A stretch of DNA of 64,000 nucleotides from NCBI GenBank assembly GCA_010015655.1, contig ML976748.1:1-64000 (forward strand). The letters run 5' to 3'. The notes beneath the pieces were generated by a model, which saw only the letters and a program-made list of their open reading frames with translations, ran no database searches and was not told the origin of the DNA. The stretch comes from Bimuria novae-zelandiae CBS 107.79 (taxonomy: Eukaryota > Ascomycota > Dothideomycetes > Pleosporales > Didymosphaeriaceae). The translations under genes and the position numbers were made by a program. Positions 10,536 through 22,985 of the stretch are shown here, in pieces; within the stretch, counting starts at the first letter, position 1, and every line of letters begins with the position of its first letter.

Positions 10536-11273
10536 CTATGGCTTGACACCCGTCCGCAAAAAGACATTCGGCGGCTTATCCCGACTCTTGAACTCCTCAT
10601 CCACTTCATAGACCATATCATCCGTTCCCTCTGGCTTGAAACCCAGCTTCTGATACGCGCCCCTTCCCATACTACTTGCCTCCGTGGTGCACTCCAAACC
10701 ACCTCGTCTCTTGGCTTCATCCAATCCCCACTGCACCAACTTCTGCGCGATGCCTCTTCTCTGGAAATCCGGATCCACAGCACACATATCCAACACAAAG
10801 ATAGCCGGCAAATCGGCGCTAGCTTTCTCCTTCGCGTAAGCGATCCTCCGCTTCCACAACGACTTGAACATCTGCGTAGCAAAACGCGCCTCGGTCGGCT
10901 CCAGCGTTTGAAGGAGGTCCACACCGAGATCATCTGTTAGAGGGTCACCATACCCATCGACAAAGGAAGCTTGCTGCCAGATAGCCATGCCGACTATCCT
11001 GCGTTTACTAGTATCCTCAGGATCGGGCAGCGTAGCTTTGAGGAACAAGGTGTTCGGCTTGCCGTCCTTGTTGGATTTGATATTTTGCCACCGCTTGATG
11101 AATTGGGCAACACCATTCTTTTGGCCTTCGGTGGTGTCCCAGCCGGGATTTGTTCCAATCCATAGGGAGTCCTTGGCCTGGCGGCCGAAGGCTTCGGCGA
11201 CGCAGTGGAAGATTTGGGTGAAATCCTCGGCGCTCGAGACAGGCTCGATGGTGGGGCTGGTACTCGCTGCCAT
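10536..11273 (-). CDS. GNAT-family N-acetyltransferase
   Basis: A single-exon gene of 245 residues from the ATG at 11273; the frame extends to another ATG at 11381, but the 36 extra residues look like leader sequence. The acetyl-CoA-binding motif A is visible as VDPDFQRRGIAQKLVQWG (consensus Q/RxxGxG/A), preceded by strand beta4 (IFVLDMCA) and followed by the motif B region (YQKLGFKPEG). GNAT enzymes transfer acetyl from acetyl-CoA to an amine on a small molecule or protein; the fungal subfamily of ~230-260 residues is mostly uncharacterised. No signal or membrane segment, so cytosolic or nuclear. Divergent from the polymerase delta gene across ~600 bp. Confidence 0.85.
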   Translation of the reverse strand: MAASTSPTIEPVSSAEDFTQIFHCVAEAFGRQAKDSLWIGTNPGWDTTEGQKNGVAQFIKRWQNIKSNKDGKPNTLFLKATLPDPEDTSKRRIVGMAIWQQASFVDGYGDPLTDDLGVDLLQTLEPTEARFATQMFKSLWKRRIAYAKEKASADLPAIFVLDMCAVDPDFQRRGIAQKLVQWGLDEAKRRGGLECTTEASSMGRGAYQKLGFKPEGTDDMVYEVDEEFKSRDKPPNVFLRTGVKP

Positions 11274-11732
11274 TTGAGATATTTCAAGAATACACAGAAG
11301 GACCAAGTTGAGATGGAAAGAGCAAACGCGAACAGTGACGAAACTTAGACGAGAGGACAGCTGTGGGCCATGGAGGGGCATTAGTAGTTGTTACATAATC
11401 GGCCCAGTCTGCATCTGGCGAGCAGCGCCCACGGCGAATGTGCGAACGATTTTATTCATTGAAGCTCCAGATTCGCGATAGAGATGCTGAACAACTTGCT
11501 TTGACCCTCAGGTAACGTGTTGTAGCCTTGGGCGCAGTGAGGGCTCAGCGGTGCTGCTAATGCGACCGCCGAGACCCTCGATCGACGTCACGTTATGAAA
11601 GATAGAGGGTCATATGCTACGGCTGATCCGGCAAACGCTTCGCGATTCGTGATGATAGCACAGCAATAGTAAGAGTGTGAGGTGTGTGAGAGAGCAGAGA
11701 TGCGTCAGAGATGGTTGGGCGTGCACTCATTA

Positions 11733-11786
11733 ACGCGTGGCAGGGGTGGCACGAACCATGACGACGCGAAAGGCGCGACTTTCGTG
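11733..11786 (+). promoter_or_regulatory. Cluster of MCB/SCB-like cell-cycle boxes upstream of pol3
   Basis: ACGCGT (MluI cell-cycle box, target of MBF) is at 11733-11738, ACGCGAAA at 11764-11771, and TTTCGTG (reverse of the SCB core CACGAAA) at 11780-11786, all 95-148 bp before the pol3 ATG. The clustering is seen; regulation by MBF/SBF is inferred from the known G1/S control of replication genes in yeasts. Single ACGCGT sites occur by chance every few kb, so the cluster matters more than any one box. Confidence 0.5.
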
Positions 11787-11880
11787 TTCTAACATCAATA
11801 ACTTTGGCGTGCGCGTTCATTCACACACCACCTCACCTTAACCCTTCTCTCACCAGTGGTTGCACCCACGACCTCTCAAG

Positions 11881-14800
11881 ATGCCGGGTGTTACCAAAAC
11901 ACCGATGAAGCGCGTGCTCGGCGATGCGTCGTCCACCCGCCAGAACATGCAGGCGTCGCCCCGCTCCGCGAAGAAGATGAAGCTGGACAATGGCGCCACT
12001 GCGAATGGACGAGCGCCCACGAAGATTGCCAATGGATCGTTAAATGTGAGCCAGCAGCAGAAGAGCCGTTTCGAGGAGGAGGTGCTGGAGAAGATGTCGC
12101 AGGACATCGAGACGCTGAAGCAGACCAACGCGGAACGGGACCAGCACTGGAAAAGACCTCCGCTCCCCGAGAAATTTGATGAGATGACGCATGGTGTGAT
12201 CATGCAGCAGATTGATGCTGAAGAGGGCGTGCTTAATGGCGGCAAAGGTACCGTCAAGCTCTTTGGTGTCACCGAGGTCAGTCGGTTGCGAAGCTTGCTG
12301 TCCTCCAATGTCTGACTGAAGTTACTCTAGGATGGCCATTCGGTCTTGTTCCACGTCACGAACTTTCTCCACTACCTTTATATTGCCGCACCGATGAACT
12401 TCCAAAAGACCGACTGTGAACCGTTTCAGACCTATCTCGAATCTGAATGCCAAAAGGCGTTCAACCAGCATTCGGCCGTCATAAACTCGGTGCAGATGAC
12501 AATGAGGGAGAATATCCTGCGCTACCAGGGGAACCAGAAAAGCCCATACCTGAAGATCACGGTCAATGACCACAAGATGATCAACCGTGTTCGGACGATG
12601 CTACAATCGGGAGACGCCAACTGGAAAGGCCTCTGGGGAAATGTGCGGCAAAATGATCTACTCACCTTTGACAACATCCAATATGTGCAGCGGTTTATGG
12701 TGGACACCAGCGTAAGTATTTCCTCTTCCTTGAAAACTGGTGCTGACTGTGTAGATTGTCGGCATGTCGTGGGTAGAAGCCCCTGTCGGAAAGTACAAGT
12801 TGATACCTCCTCGCGAGCGACACTCGAACTGTCAAATAGAAGCTCAGATCCACTATCGAGACTTGATCGCACACCCTGCCGAAGGCGAATACTCCAAGAG
12901 CGCACCGCTTCGCATACTCTCCCTGGATATCGAATGCGCTGGTCGCAAAGGTATCTTTCCCAAAGCCGAGATCGACCCCATCATCCAAATCGCCAACGTC
13001 GTAACGCGCTTCGGAGAAGAGAAGCCATTCGTCCGGAATGTCTTCTGTATGGATACCGTCAGTCCAATCGCGGCCACACAACTCTTCACATTTGATGACG
13101 AGAAAGAAATGTTAATGAAATGGCGCGATTTCTTGGAAGAAGTAGATCCAGATGTCATCATTGGATACAACACGTCCAACTTCGACTTTCCGTACCTTTT
13201 GGATCGTGCCAAACACCTCAAAGCATCCAAGTTTCCGTACTGGTCACGGTTGAAGACCAAGATTTCCGAGCACAGCAGCTCCAGATTTTCGAGCGCGCAA
13301 TTAGGGGCCCGCGATACAAAACAGACAAATACGAACGGGCGACTCCAGCTCGATCTGCTGCAGCTCATTCAGCGCGATTACCACTTGCGGAGTTACACTC
13401 TTAACGCTGTGTGCGCTCACTTTCTGAAGGAGCAGAAGGAAGACGTTCATCACAGCATGATTACTGAGCTGTACAATGGCGACTCAAACTCGCGTCGAAG
13501 ACTCGCTGTGTACTGCTTAAAGGATGCATACCTCCCTCAACGACTGCTCGACAAGCTCATGTGTCTAGTCAACTACACCGAAATGGCGAGAGTCACGGGC
13601 GTGCCTTTCAACTTCCTCCTCTCTCGAGGTCAGCAAGTCAGATTCTTAAGTCAACTTTTCCGGAAGGCGCTAGAACACAACCTTCTTATCCCAAACATTG
13701 CCAAAGAAGGTAGTGGCGACGACCAATACGAAGGCGCGACTGTCATTGAACCTAAACGGGGCTACTACCAAATGCCCATCGCCACTCTGGATTTTGCTTC
13801 GCTGTATCCCAGTATCATGCAAGCCCACAATCTCTGTTACACAACATTGCTCACCAGGGATACCATCACAAAACTCAACATGAAGAAGGACGAAGACTAC
13901 ATACAGACACCAAACGGCGACCTATTCTGCACAGCCAAGGTTCGCAAAGGCCTGCTATCGCAGATTCTGGAAGAACTGCTAGGCGCACGTAAACGAGCGA
14001 AAAAGGATCTGGCCGTTGAGACGGATCCTTTCAAGAAAGCTGTGTTGAACGGCCGTCAATTGGCTCTCAAGATCAGCGCGAACTCCGTCTACGGTCTCAC
14101 CGGTGCGACGAATGGAAAGCTGCCTTGTCTTCCTATCGCCAGTAGTACCACAAGTTTCGGTCGTCAAATGATCGAAAAAACGAAGGCTGAGGTCGAAGCG
14201 AAGTACAACATTGCGAACGGATACACTCACGACGCTGAAGTCATCTACGGTGACACTGATTCGGTCATGGTCAAATTTGGCACTCCGGATCTGGCAGAGG
14301 CGATGAAGCTGGGCCAAGAAGCTGCCGACTATGTATCTGGGAAGTTCGTAAAACCGATCAGGCTCGAGTTCGAAAAGGTCTATTATCCATACCTTCTCAT
14401 CAATAAGAAGCGTTATGCTGGTCTTTACTGGACGAACCCCAACAAGTGGGACAAGATGGATACGAAGGGTATCGAGACAGTTCGACGTGACAACTGTCGC
14501 CTTGTCCAAACAGTCATCGAAACTTCTTTACGCATGTTGCTGATCGACAAGGACCCCGAGGGTGCCCAAGAGTAAGTTTAGTATCTCCAAATTCAATGAT
14601 GGTTGCTAACGCTCAATTAGCTTTGTGAAGGAGACCATTGCTGATTTGCTCCAAAACAAGATCGATATGTCAAATCTGGTCATCACCAAAGCACTGACGA
14701 AGGAAGAGAACAAAAAAGGAGAGGGTGGCTACCAGAACAAACAGGCTCATCACGAACTTGCCGAGCGCATGAAGAAACGCGACGCGGGCTCTGCCCCGGC

Positions 14801-15380
14801 GCTCGGAGACCGTGTAGCCTACGTCATGATCAAAGGTGCTGCTGGCGCGCGAAACTACGAGAAGTCTGAAGATCCGCTCTACGTCCTGGAAAACAACCTA
14901 CCCATCGACGTCAAGTATTATCTTGACAATCAGCTTGCTAAGCCTCTCGGTCGTATCTTCGAGCCCGTCATCGGCGAGAAGAAGGCCAACAGCTTGCTCA
15001 CCGGTGAGCACACACGCTCTATCTCGGTCGCGGCGCCTACCATGGGTGGGCTCATGAAGTTCACGAAGAAGACACAGACGTGTATGGGATGCAAAAAGCC
15101 GCTAACCAGCGCAACGGAGAAGGACGGGGCCGTCTGCGAGAACTGCGGGCCCCGCATCGGCGAGTTGTACCAGAAGACGCTGTCGAAGGTCAGCGAGCTG
15201 GAAGTGCGCTTTGCGAGGCTGTGGACGCAGTGTCAACGTTGTCAGGGGAGCTTGCACTGTGAGGTCATTTGTTCGAGCAGGGACTGTCCGATCTTCTACA
15301 TGCGGATGAAGGCAAGGAAGGACGTCGAGGACTCAGGCAAGGAGTTGGTGAGGTTCGACAACGATCAAGCATTGTGGTGA
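11881..15380 (+). CDS. pol3: DNA polymerase delta catalytic subunit
   Basis: Four exons, 11881-12276, 12331-12711, 12755-14571 and 14621-15380, with introns of 54, 43 and 49 bp; 3354 nt in frame, 1117 residues, close to the usual fungal length. B-family motifs are all present: Exo[10 protein letters not shown], Exo[14 protein letters not shown], Exo[12 protein letters not shown], polymerase motif [11 protein letters not shown], motif [13 protein letters not shown] and motif C YGDTDSV. The C-terminus carries the CysA zinc module (CMGC...CENC) and the CysB iron-sulphur module (CQRC...CSSRDC) that bind accessory subunits. It is the replicative polymerase with proofreading exonuclease, acting with PCNA in the nucleus. 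An N-terminal KRVLGDASS...KKMKLD stretch is basic and nuclear-signal-like. The second intron (43 bp) is unusually short but the phases fit. The gene looks fully functional. Confidence 0.97.
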
Positions 15381-16677
15381 GCGGGTGCTGCCGTGCGACG
15401 AGGCGTTATGAGGCGTCGTTGCGTTTCTGGGACATTGAATAATCGGGTTCAACGCGGGTGGTCCGGTGTGTAGGTTTTTATGGATACCAGCGCTCACGCA
15501 AATAAATCTATTGTTGTACTTTTCACGTTCTTGAGAGGAATGCTCTATTTCGTCCGTCACTCTCCCCTCGTTCGATATCTCGAGGAGCGGGACCTGCGCC
15601 GCTGCGAAGGATACAATCTCCCGACATTTGCCGATGTCGGGGCAGTCTCGCATCGGATTCATCAGATAAGATGGGCTGATTGATGAGATTTTCGTGCGCC
15701 AAGGACGACAACTTCCTTCGCTGGCCCCAATCTCCACCTATCATCCACTCGCTCATCTCCGCCGTAGCTACGACTCAGGGTTCTTTACTTTGCTGTGCTA
15801 GTTTCTATAGTCTTGGCCAGGGCGAACATGGGTTTACGTGTGCCTCAAAAGCAGTTGCACGATCGTATGGATACCATAGGTTGTGAACCTAAGATGAGGC
15901 TGAAAAGTGATGATATGCATGATCTACGAAGGGTGAGCGCTGAGGGCGTATATACCAGCAGTCAGGGGTCACCGCTCCTCCGGGAAGCTGCATACGCCAG
16001 CAATCAGGTGTCACCGCTTCTCCGGGAAGCTGCATATGCCATATGAAACATAACCAATGAAGGAAAACGAGCCATCTGCAGGCTGGCAGCCTCACCGGAA
16101 GCTTCACCCATCACATAGGTACCTATTGCACGCCAGAATCCCTGTCTATCGAAAACAGAATGTCACCTATCTTTGCGGGTATTTTGAGCTTGCCATCAGT
16201 GGAGAAGGCCACGACTCATCACCATCTTTCAAGTTTGTTCTAGAGTACCAGGCGATCGGACAGTACGCTTCAAGGCGACTCAGTGTCGCTCCGGCGCATT
16301 CTCGTCGAAGGCACTCAATATTATCGGATGTAGCTGAGACTAGACAGATGGGTCGATCATGGATCCACAACCGTTCTCCAAGTGGTAAAAGGTCTTGGAA
16401 CGAGACGCCTGAGTAGCCTTACCCATAAATCAGATTATATGGTTGTAGAAACTCTGTCGCGCCCAGTGTACCTGTCTTCCTAGGGTAAGGTCTTCAGTCG
16501 GCTACTAGCGTAGTAAGCGTTGCGACGAGTCTACTCACGCCATTAAACCCAATCCTTCGCCAGCTTCCGTTCCAAGGGTCCAATATGCATTTACCCATGG
16601 AGTATACGAATCCAGCATCCGTATGTGAGGCTTTCCAGCATCTTCCTACATCTCCCCAACTTCTCGGGTCAGGCTGA
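15381..16677. other. Intergenic between pol3 and the transporter relic
   Basis: About 1.3 kb with no convincing gene. Contains a small two-copy tandem repeat (15952-16039), listed separately. Confidence 0.5.
15952..16039. repeat. Two-copy ~41-bp tandem repeat
   Basis: Two adjacent imperfect copies sharing TCACCGCT and CTCCGGGAAGCTGCATA, with a handful of substitutions. A third partial start follows. Noncoding. Confidence 0.75.
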
Positions 16678-18639
16678 ATGACAATGGCTTCTCTTGGTAC
16701 GACTCAAGGACCGCGGGCCATATTCACGGCTATCGGCACAGAAGAAAAACCTGCCCCGACCCCCATGGTAAACCTCGATTTGGAGAAAGGCAATGCCGTG
16801 GAAACTACGGCTGAGCCCGAAATCCTCAAGCCATTCCTGGATGCGGTACCAGATTACGACGCGCAGAATGGTATCCAAACAATAGAAGCTATGACTTTGT
16901 CTTGGGGTAAAGCTTCTCTTGCTGCTCTCTTGATCAAGTACGTCCATTATCGCTATACCCTCCCGTATCCCCACTCGTGATGAACTATAGCTAATCAGCC
17001 ACTCGACAGCGTCTGGCTCATCTTTCTTACCAATGGATTCCGAAGCTCCATCCTCTATGGACTGACGCCTTACGTGACAAGTGATTTCCAGTCACACTCA
17101 CTGTTCACCGTGATTGGGATCGTATCCGACGCGATGACCGCTGCCGTGTACATCCCAATGGCCAAACTCTCGATGGGTAGGGCCGAGCTGAAGGGTTCCT
17201 TCTCATGGTCGGTTCTGCGACCCTGGGTGTTATTTTGATGGCTACATCGCACAACCTTCCTACCTTCTGCGCTGCTCAGGTATGCATCTACCCTCCACAA
17301 ACCAGGATAATTTGAGTTGATATAGAAGTAAGTGTTCTACACGATCGGTTTCTCGGGAATAATTTACACAGTTGCCGTCCTCCCCGCAGATGTAACTTCT
17401 TTGAAGAACCGAGGTATTGCATTTGCCTTTACATCGTCGCCGTACATGATTACAGCGTTCGCGGGGAGCAAAGCCGCGGAGTCGCTCCTCGTGGACGTGA
17501 AGAACTGGCGATGGGGATTCGGCGCTTTCGCTATCATCGTACCCGTTGTCACCCTTTCCCTATTCATACTGTTGAAACTGCAGCTTCGAAACGCAGAAAA
17601 GAAAGGCCTCATCATGGAGGAAACCCGGAATAAGTGGACGTGAGAAAGAATGTGGAAGAACCTCGTTGCATTCGATCGTAAGTCTTCTTGCAGCTTGCAA
17701 TATGCGTGCATATTTATAACAGCAACAATTCCCGGTGTCTTCCTATTTGCCGGCGGCTTAACTGTGTTCCTCCTGCCCTTTACACTCGCGAAACATGCTC
17801 CTAATGGATGGAAGACTGACTACATAATCGCCATGATCATCGTCGGCGTAGTCGTTTTAGTCCCCTTCGGTCTCTACGAAATTTACATCGCCCAAGAGCC
17901 ATTCCTCTAGAACAAGTTCCTCTTCGACCGCTCCGTCATCGGTGCCTGCCTCATCGAAATGACGTATCAAACCTCCTACTACTGCTGGAACAGCTACTTC
18001 TCGTCCTTCCTACAGGTCGTGTGCAACTTATCCGTGGCCGAAGCCGGCTACGTGAACAGCACATTCCAGGTAGTATCTGGAGTGCTATTATTCATTGTCT
18101 GCTACCTGATTCGCCGCACCGGAAGGATCAAATGGCTGTTCTACGTCACGGTGCCCATCTATACGTTTGATCTCGGCCTGATGATCTACTTCCGGCAGCC
18201 GAACGTCAAAGTGGGCTTCATCGTTATGTGCGAGATCTTCATCTCCATCGGCGGATCCGTATTTATCCGCCTGGAGCAGCTCGCTCGCCTGGCTGCGGTA
18301 GACCATCAGTATGTTGCGGCGGTGTTGGCGCTGCTGTATGTGAGCGGCACGGTGGGAGGTGCGATCGGCAATGCGATCAGCGGGACTATTTGGACGAATA
18401 CATTCCTGAGTGCGTTACAGAGGGAGCTCCTGGTAAACGCTTTGCCTGATGTGATGACTATCTATTCGAGCTTGTCGGCGCAGCTGGCGTATCCGGTTGG
18501 CAGCGTTGAGCGTCTTGCGATTCAAGCGGCGTATGGGTATGGTCAAGCGAGGATGCTGGCTACTGGGGTAGGAATCTTTAGGTTGGCGTTCATCTGGATG
18601 TTTTTAATCTGGAACCATGATGTGTCGCAGAAGAAGTAG
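16678..18639 (+). pseudogene. Siderophore iron transporter (MFS, SIT/ARN family), decayed
   Basis: The homology runs through the whole length: acidic/polar N-terminus, then membrane segments such as VWLIFLTNGFRSSILYGLTP, FYTIGFSGIIYTVAVLPADV, VFLFAGGLTVFLLPFTLA and the DRSVIGACLIEMTYQTSYYC region, ending with IFRLAFIWMFLIWNH. This is the 14-helix siderophore-iron/H+ symporter family of plasma or vesicle membranes. Lesions: a frameshift near 17190 within the GRAE...FLLM loop (a run of three G), a missing AG acceptor before VFYTIG at about 17331, an in-frame TGA at 17641-17643 and an in-frame TAG at 17908-17910. An early intron (16938-17009) and a 45-bp intron (17678-17722) are still well formed. 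The reading frame is otherwise well preserved, so inactivation appears recent. Confidence 0.82.
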
Positions 18640-19617
18640 ACGAAGGGCATGGTGTTCTAAATGAGGAAGGGAAGGGCTTCTAAATATACGCCTGTTGGAA
18701 TGCCCTCGATTCGAGGCTCATGACGCCTCTAGTATGATTAAACTATGTTCCTGTTGCAATGTAGTTTAATTGACGTTTCAGCCTGTGTCTCACAACAGTC
18801 CATATTTGTCACTTTTGTCAGCTGTCTTTTCGCAAGACTTTGCCATATGTAGTCCGATCTCAAACCGTTCGATTCTTGTTGACCTCTCAGACCGCTTGAT
18901 GTTTGCTCGTTTGTAAGACCATATCGGTCATGATGGGCTGTTCCAGAAGGAGGAGCAGATTTGGAGGATCGAATTTTTATGGGACTTGGTGATGTTGGTT
19001 GCTCAGGTTGAAGTGGCACCTTACCCAATGTTTCTTTTTAAGCAGATAAGAGCCAGTACTGTACGCTAGCTCTGCAACATGCATTCTTTTTTCAAGCTTC
19101 TTTCACGTACAGTAGCAGGCCAGGTCGGTGGTCTGTTACTCACTTGACCCCCAATTCCTAAAATCTATGTGCTGTTGGGTGGCTACTGGGGTTTTGCTTT
19201 GTTGCTTTCACTGCAAGGAACTCCTCTAATTAGACTTTATTTATTTATGAAATCGTAAAGAATTGCAAACCAAAATATCACAGATTGAGGAAACCATCCC
19301 GCCGTACCCTCCCTATTCCAGGGTCAATCAACATAGTCGCCAAGATCTTCGTCTTTATACTCCTAAAAGTATCAGAAAAGCAAATTCAGTAAACAGAGGT
19401 AAGCATGCAGCGCACTCGAGGTTCCTGAGTTAATAACGTCGGCCCCAAATGAAGTGTTGAAGGTTGGTAGCACAGAACCTCGGCCTGGCTTTTAGCCGTG
19501 TCAATGTGCAACATCGCGACGCGAGCGCGCGTAATCTCAACATAAATTCCGACCACACTCAAAGTCCGCACCACCCATGTACCACTCGCAGTTTCGTTAA
19601 TAGGGCACTGCACCGCT
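18640..19617. other. Intergenic
   Basis: About 1 kb, moderately AT-rich, no gene, RNA or repeat recognised. Confidence 0.45.
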
Positions 19618-20848
19618 ATGCTTCGCCTACTCGTATACCCAGGTATGATCACTTAAATGGGCCCCAAAGATCGAATGTGCAATTGACAATGTTTTAGGAG
19701 AAGGGGAGCATCCCATCTTTCTCCGTCGTCCAGATTATCTTTTGGAGAAACATATTCGGACTGCTTTGATTAACTCCATTACGGTTGCTGCCGTCATCGG
19801 TCTCCCTTTGCGGTTAGTTCGTCGCCCTCTTCCTGGAGCATACTGGTTTCGCGTCGGTCTCGCTTTTCTGGTGTCACCTATCATCTTCAGCCCAAGTTAG
19901 TTAACAGAACTTGAATGGCACCGCCGCGTTTTTCAGTGTGAAGGGCTACAAATGCCACCCGGGAGGATTTGGGAACGCAGCAATGGTCTTACCGCCTCGG
20001 ATGGCCTTTTGATGGGCCAATTCCTTGGCCTCGTACTATTAATTCGTTACAAGCGCTTTTTCCGCCTGGACCAATTCACTCCCTGGAAAAGAATGATTGC
20101 ACGAACAGGTGTTTGCTCTTTGACCGGATATCAAGGGGCAGATATTGCATTCGAGTACATCCGTACTTCATCTGCTAGCTTTCATGCGGAGGATGCCGAG
20201 TATACCACCCTTGTGACGCGTCTTCTTGCCTATCAAAGCCTCGCATCCAATGTCGACTTCATGAATTCGCTCAGCCCTACCCTCAGGTTGTATAACACAA
20301 TGGTGGTCTCGAAGATATATTTCAATTATCAGCCATTCTTGTCACCTTTATCGCGCTATTGGGCTGCGCAAGGGCTTAGTCGCGACATACATTACACTCT
20401 GCGACAGCCACAGCCTGGCTGGGTGCCTAGAGTTGACTGGACTTTCTCAGTGGGGTCTGTCTCTCGTCCGCCCACAAGCACCATTGATATCATACTCCAA
20501 GAAGCTCAATACATTGCATACGAAGCCCTTCAAGCTCACAAACGGCTCGATGACGATGACGAGTTTGCTGCTGCCTTTCCGTCGGATACAACGAACTTAC
20601 CAGTCTCAGCAGAGACCTCAAAATCTCACAATCCGGACAACAAACTTCGAGTCTTTGCGTTTCGATTCGATTTCTTGGTGAGACTACTGAGGCGCATCCT
20701 CGAGGACATTGAGCTAGCAAAACTTGATTCCAAAAGCAAATTTGACACTGTCGCCTTCGTGGCTTCCTTGGACGCAAACATGAAGAAGGACGGTACATAT
20801 GATCCTCGGGCCAGCGCCGATTGGTGTCGAGCTTTCCTTCAGTGTTAG
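19618..20848 (+). pseudogene. Unrecognised fungal protein gene with one internal stop
   Basis: I do not recognise the family. A short exon (19618-19642, start MLRLLVYP) can be spliced across a 55-bp intron (19643-19697) to a long frame that runs to 20848 and is broken only by TAG at 19898-19900. Both sides of the stop read as one protein: hydrophobic segments AVIGLPLRLV and VGLAFLVSPIIF before it, ELEWHRRVFQCEGLQ and GLLMGQFLGLVLLIRY after it. The rest is a soluble-looking domain with an acidic DDDDEF patch, ~375 residues in total. Either the TAG is a nonsense mutation (a CAG-to-TAG change would do) or a small in-frame intron around 19880-19936 removes it; GTGTCA at 19871 with the CAG at 19936 is one in-phase possibility. 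Confidence 0.5.
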
Positions 20849-21486
20849 AAAGAAAAGGACCGGAAAGGATATGTGCCGCCGATCCGAGGATCCGAAAACA
20901 TGTCTTCAGCGAAGATATGCGAATTAGCGCTCGTAAGCCTCATTATGGACCTTGATGAGCAATCACACCGCAAGAAGATTTCGGGGTGATGCAGAAGAGC
21001 CTCAGGACCCTCATGTGTTCGAGGACAACATGGTGGTTAATCAGGATGTTTGAGACGCAAATGGTCGATTAAACGATAGTTCTATACCCAATAGTCATAA
21101 CAAATGCATTTTATTACCAGGTTTCATCATTGTGCTTCCGCGTATGGTACACTTACGACTTAGCTGTTGTCCTCCGCGTTGCCTTCCACTATGAACGACT
21201 TCCGTATATCCAATCATTCAATCATGTCTTGGTAAAGGTTTTTCCATCCGAACAATTCAATAACGTATTGTATGGCCAAATTTAACCTTCTCTCAAAAAT
21301 TCCATATCGACTCTTCAACATGTTATGCTACAATTAAGCAAACCCGAATGGCACGAGGGAGAATGCTGCGAACACTGCGCTAACCCAAATTCAGATAGCA
21401 CGTCCCATCTTAGCTGACTAACCAGAAACTTTCGGCATCGCAACCGCCACGCGCAACACTCCCACCAGCTCCAGCCCGTCCTCACA
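20849..21486. other. Intergenic, upstream of mrpl10
   Basis: About 640 bp, no coding signal seen; holds the promoter of the ribosomal protein gene. Confidence 0.5.
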
Positions 21487-22985
21487 ATGCCTCCCCGGCT
21501 CAAGGCTCTCCGCCTAGCCTCATCGCTCCTCCAGAGGCCTACCGTATGCTCAACTAGCGCGCCATTCCTCGCCCCGGCTCAGCAGCGCTCCGCCTCCATT
21601 CTCTCCTCGCTCTCCGACACGAAAGGCGCGTACCAGAAGAGGATCCGCAAAGGCCGCGGTCCGGCCTCAGGCAAGGGAAAGACAGCAGGAAGGGGTCAGA
21701 AAGGTCAACATGCGCACGGCAAGGTCAAGCCGGGGTTTCAGGGTGGTCAGACGCCGCTGAGCATCACGAAGCCGGAGAGGGGGAGGAATAAATACAATCC
21801 GTGAGTGGGACGTTCGATTCGAATGGGGCCATTGCTGTCGTGAAAAGCTACGGAAGATGACTCAGGACATGATTGGCTTGGGAAGTGAGGACAATTGGAC
21901 GGATGGCTGACGAAGTGCCGCAGGTTCAAGGTCGAAATGTCACCCATCAACCTCGACCGGATACAGTCTTGGATCGACCAAGGCCGACTGAGACCTGAAA
22001 CACCTATTACAATGAAGGAGCTGAAGGCATCGAGGTGTCTGCACGGGGTCAAAAGAAACGGCGTCAAGTTGCTCGGCAAGGTACGATTTCCCACAAACGC
22101 ACTACCAAACCGTTACCCATCTATCGTACGAATGGTCAAGCTCGGGGTCAGCAGCATTCAAATGAACTACATGCGCCTTGCATTATGGCAGCCCGTACTG
22201 CAAGGCACGCTGTAAACGAGCGTTGAATCCTTCGGCAACCTCCTGCGCAGCAACCCCGAGCCCCTAAGCAGACACACGAACGCTATGCATACATGCCTCT
22301 CGCTTGGTCAACGTCCGCCCCGAATAGCACATTCCTATCTCGGGCACACGTTTGCTGCCGTCTCACCTCATCCTCCACATTTATCCGCTCCCTGACTAAC
22401 ACACTACTCATCCGACAGAACGCCGATCAGCTGAAAACCGCTATTCACATCGTCGTCTCGCGCGCGTCCGCCACCGCCATCGCCCGCGTCGAAGCCCTCG
22501 GCGGCTCGGTGACCACGCGCTTCTACTCTCCCACGTCGGTCAAGCGCGTCCTGAAGGGAGAGTCGCACCCCATCATCTCGCTGCAGGCCGATGCCAACCT
22601 GATCGCCAAAACGGCTCGGTACACGTCTAAAAAGACTCCGCACATGCCCCGCCGTTGGAGGCGACTTCCGGCCTCTGTCGTTAAGAGTTTCCAGGCTGCA
22701 CACGCGAGCCCGGACACGCCTGTCGAGGTGAAGCACGAGGCTCTGCGCGCGGTAATGGAGCGCGTCGGTGCGGTATACAAGTACAGGCTGCCCGACCCGA
22801 CGGCGAGAAAGGATATCGAGTACTACCGCGACCCGGCGCATAGGGGATACTTGAGCCACTTGTTGAAGGAGGGCGAGAGCCCGAGTTTGTTCTTCAAGAA
22901 GCCCGGCGGCGAGGCGAAGGATAGGAAGAGTCAGGCGAGGAGGAGAGAGGCGGCTAAGGCGACTGCGGAGAATAGGTTGTTCTAG
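21487..22985 (+). CDS. mrpl10: Mitochondrial ribosomal protein uL15m
   Basis: Exons 21487-21800, 21924-22080 and 22419-22985 with introns of 123 and 338 bp give 345 residues in frame. The N-terminus is Arg/Ser/Ala-rich without acidic residues, as in mitochondrial presequences. It is followed by the L15 signature: [30 protein letters not shown], then KLLGK and [20 protein letters not shown]. The protein is a structural part of the large mitoribosomal subunit. The basic C-terminal tail ([19 protein letters not shown]) is a typical fungal extension. The second intron is much longer than any other in the window, but donor GTACG, a CTGAC/CTAAC-type branch site and the CCGACAG acceptor fit. Confidence 0.92.

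Noticed and set aside
15952..16039. CRISPR-like short repeats
   Set aside because: Only two adjacent copies, no spacers, eukaryotic context.
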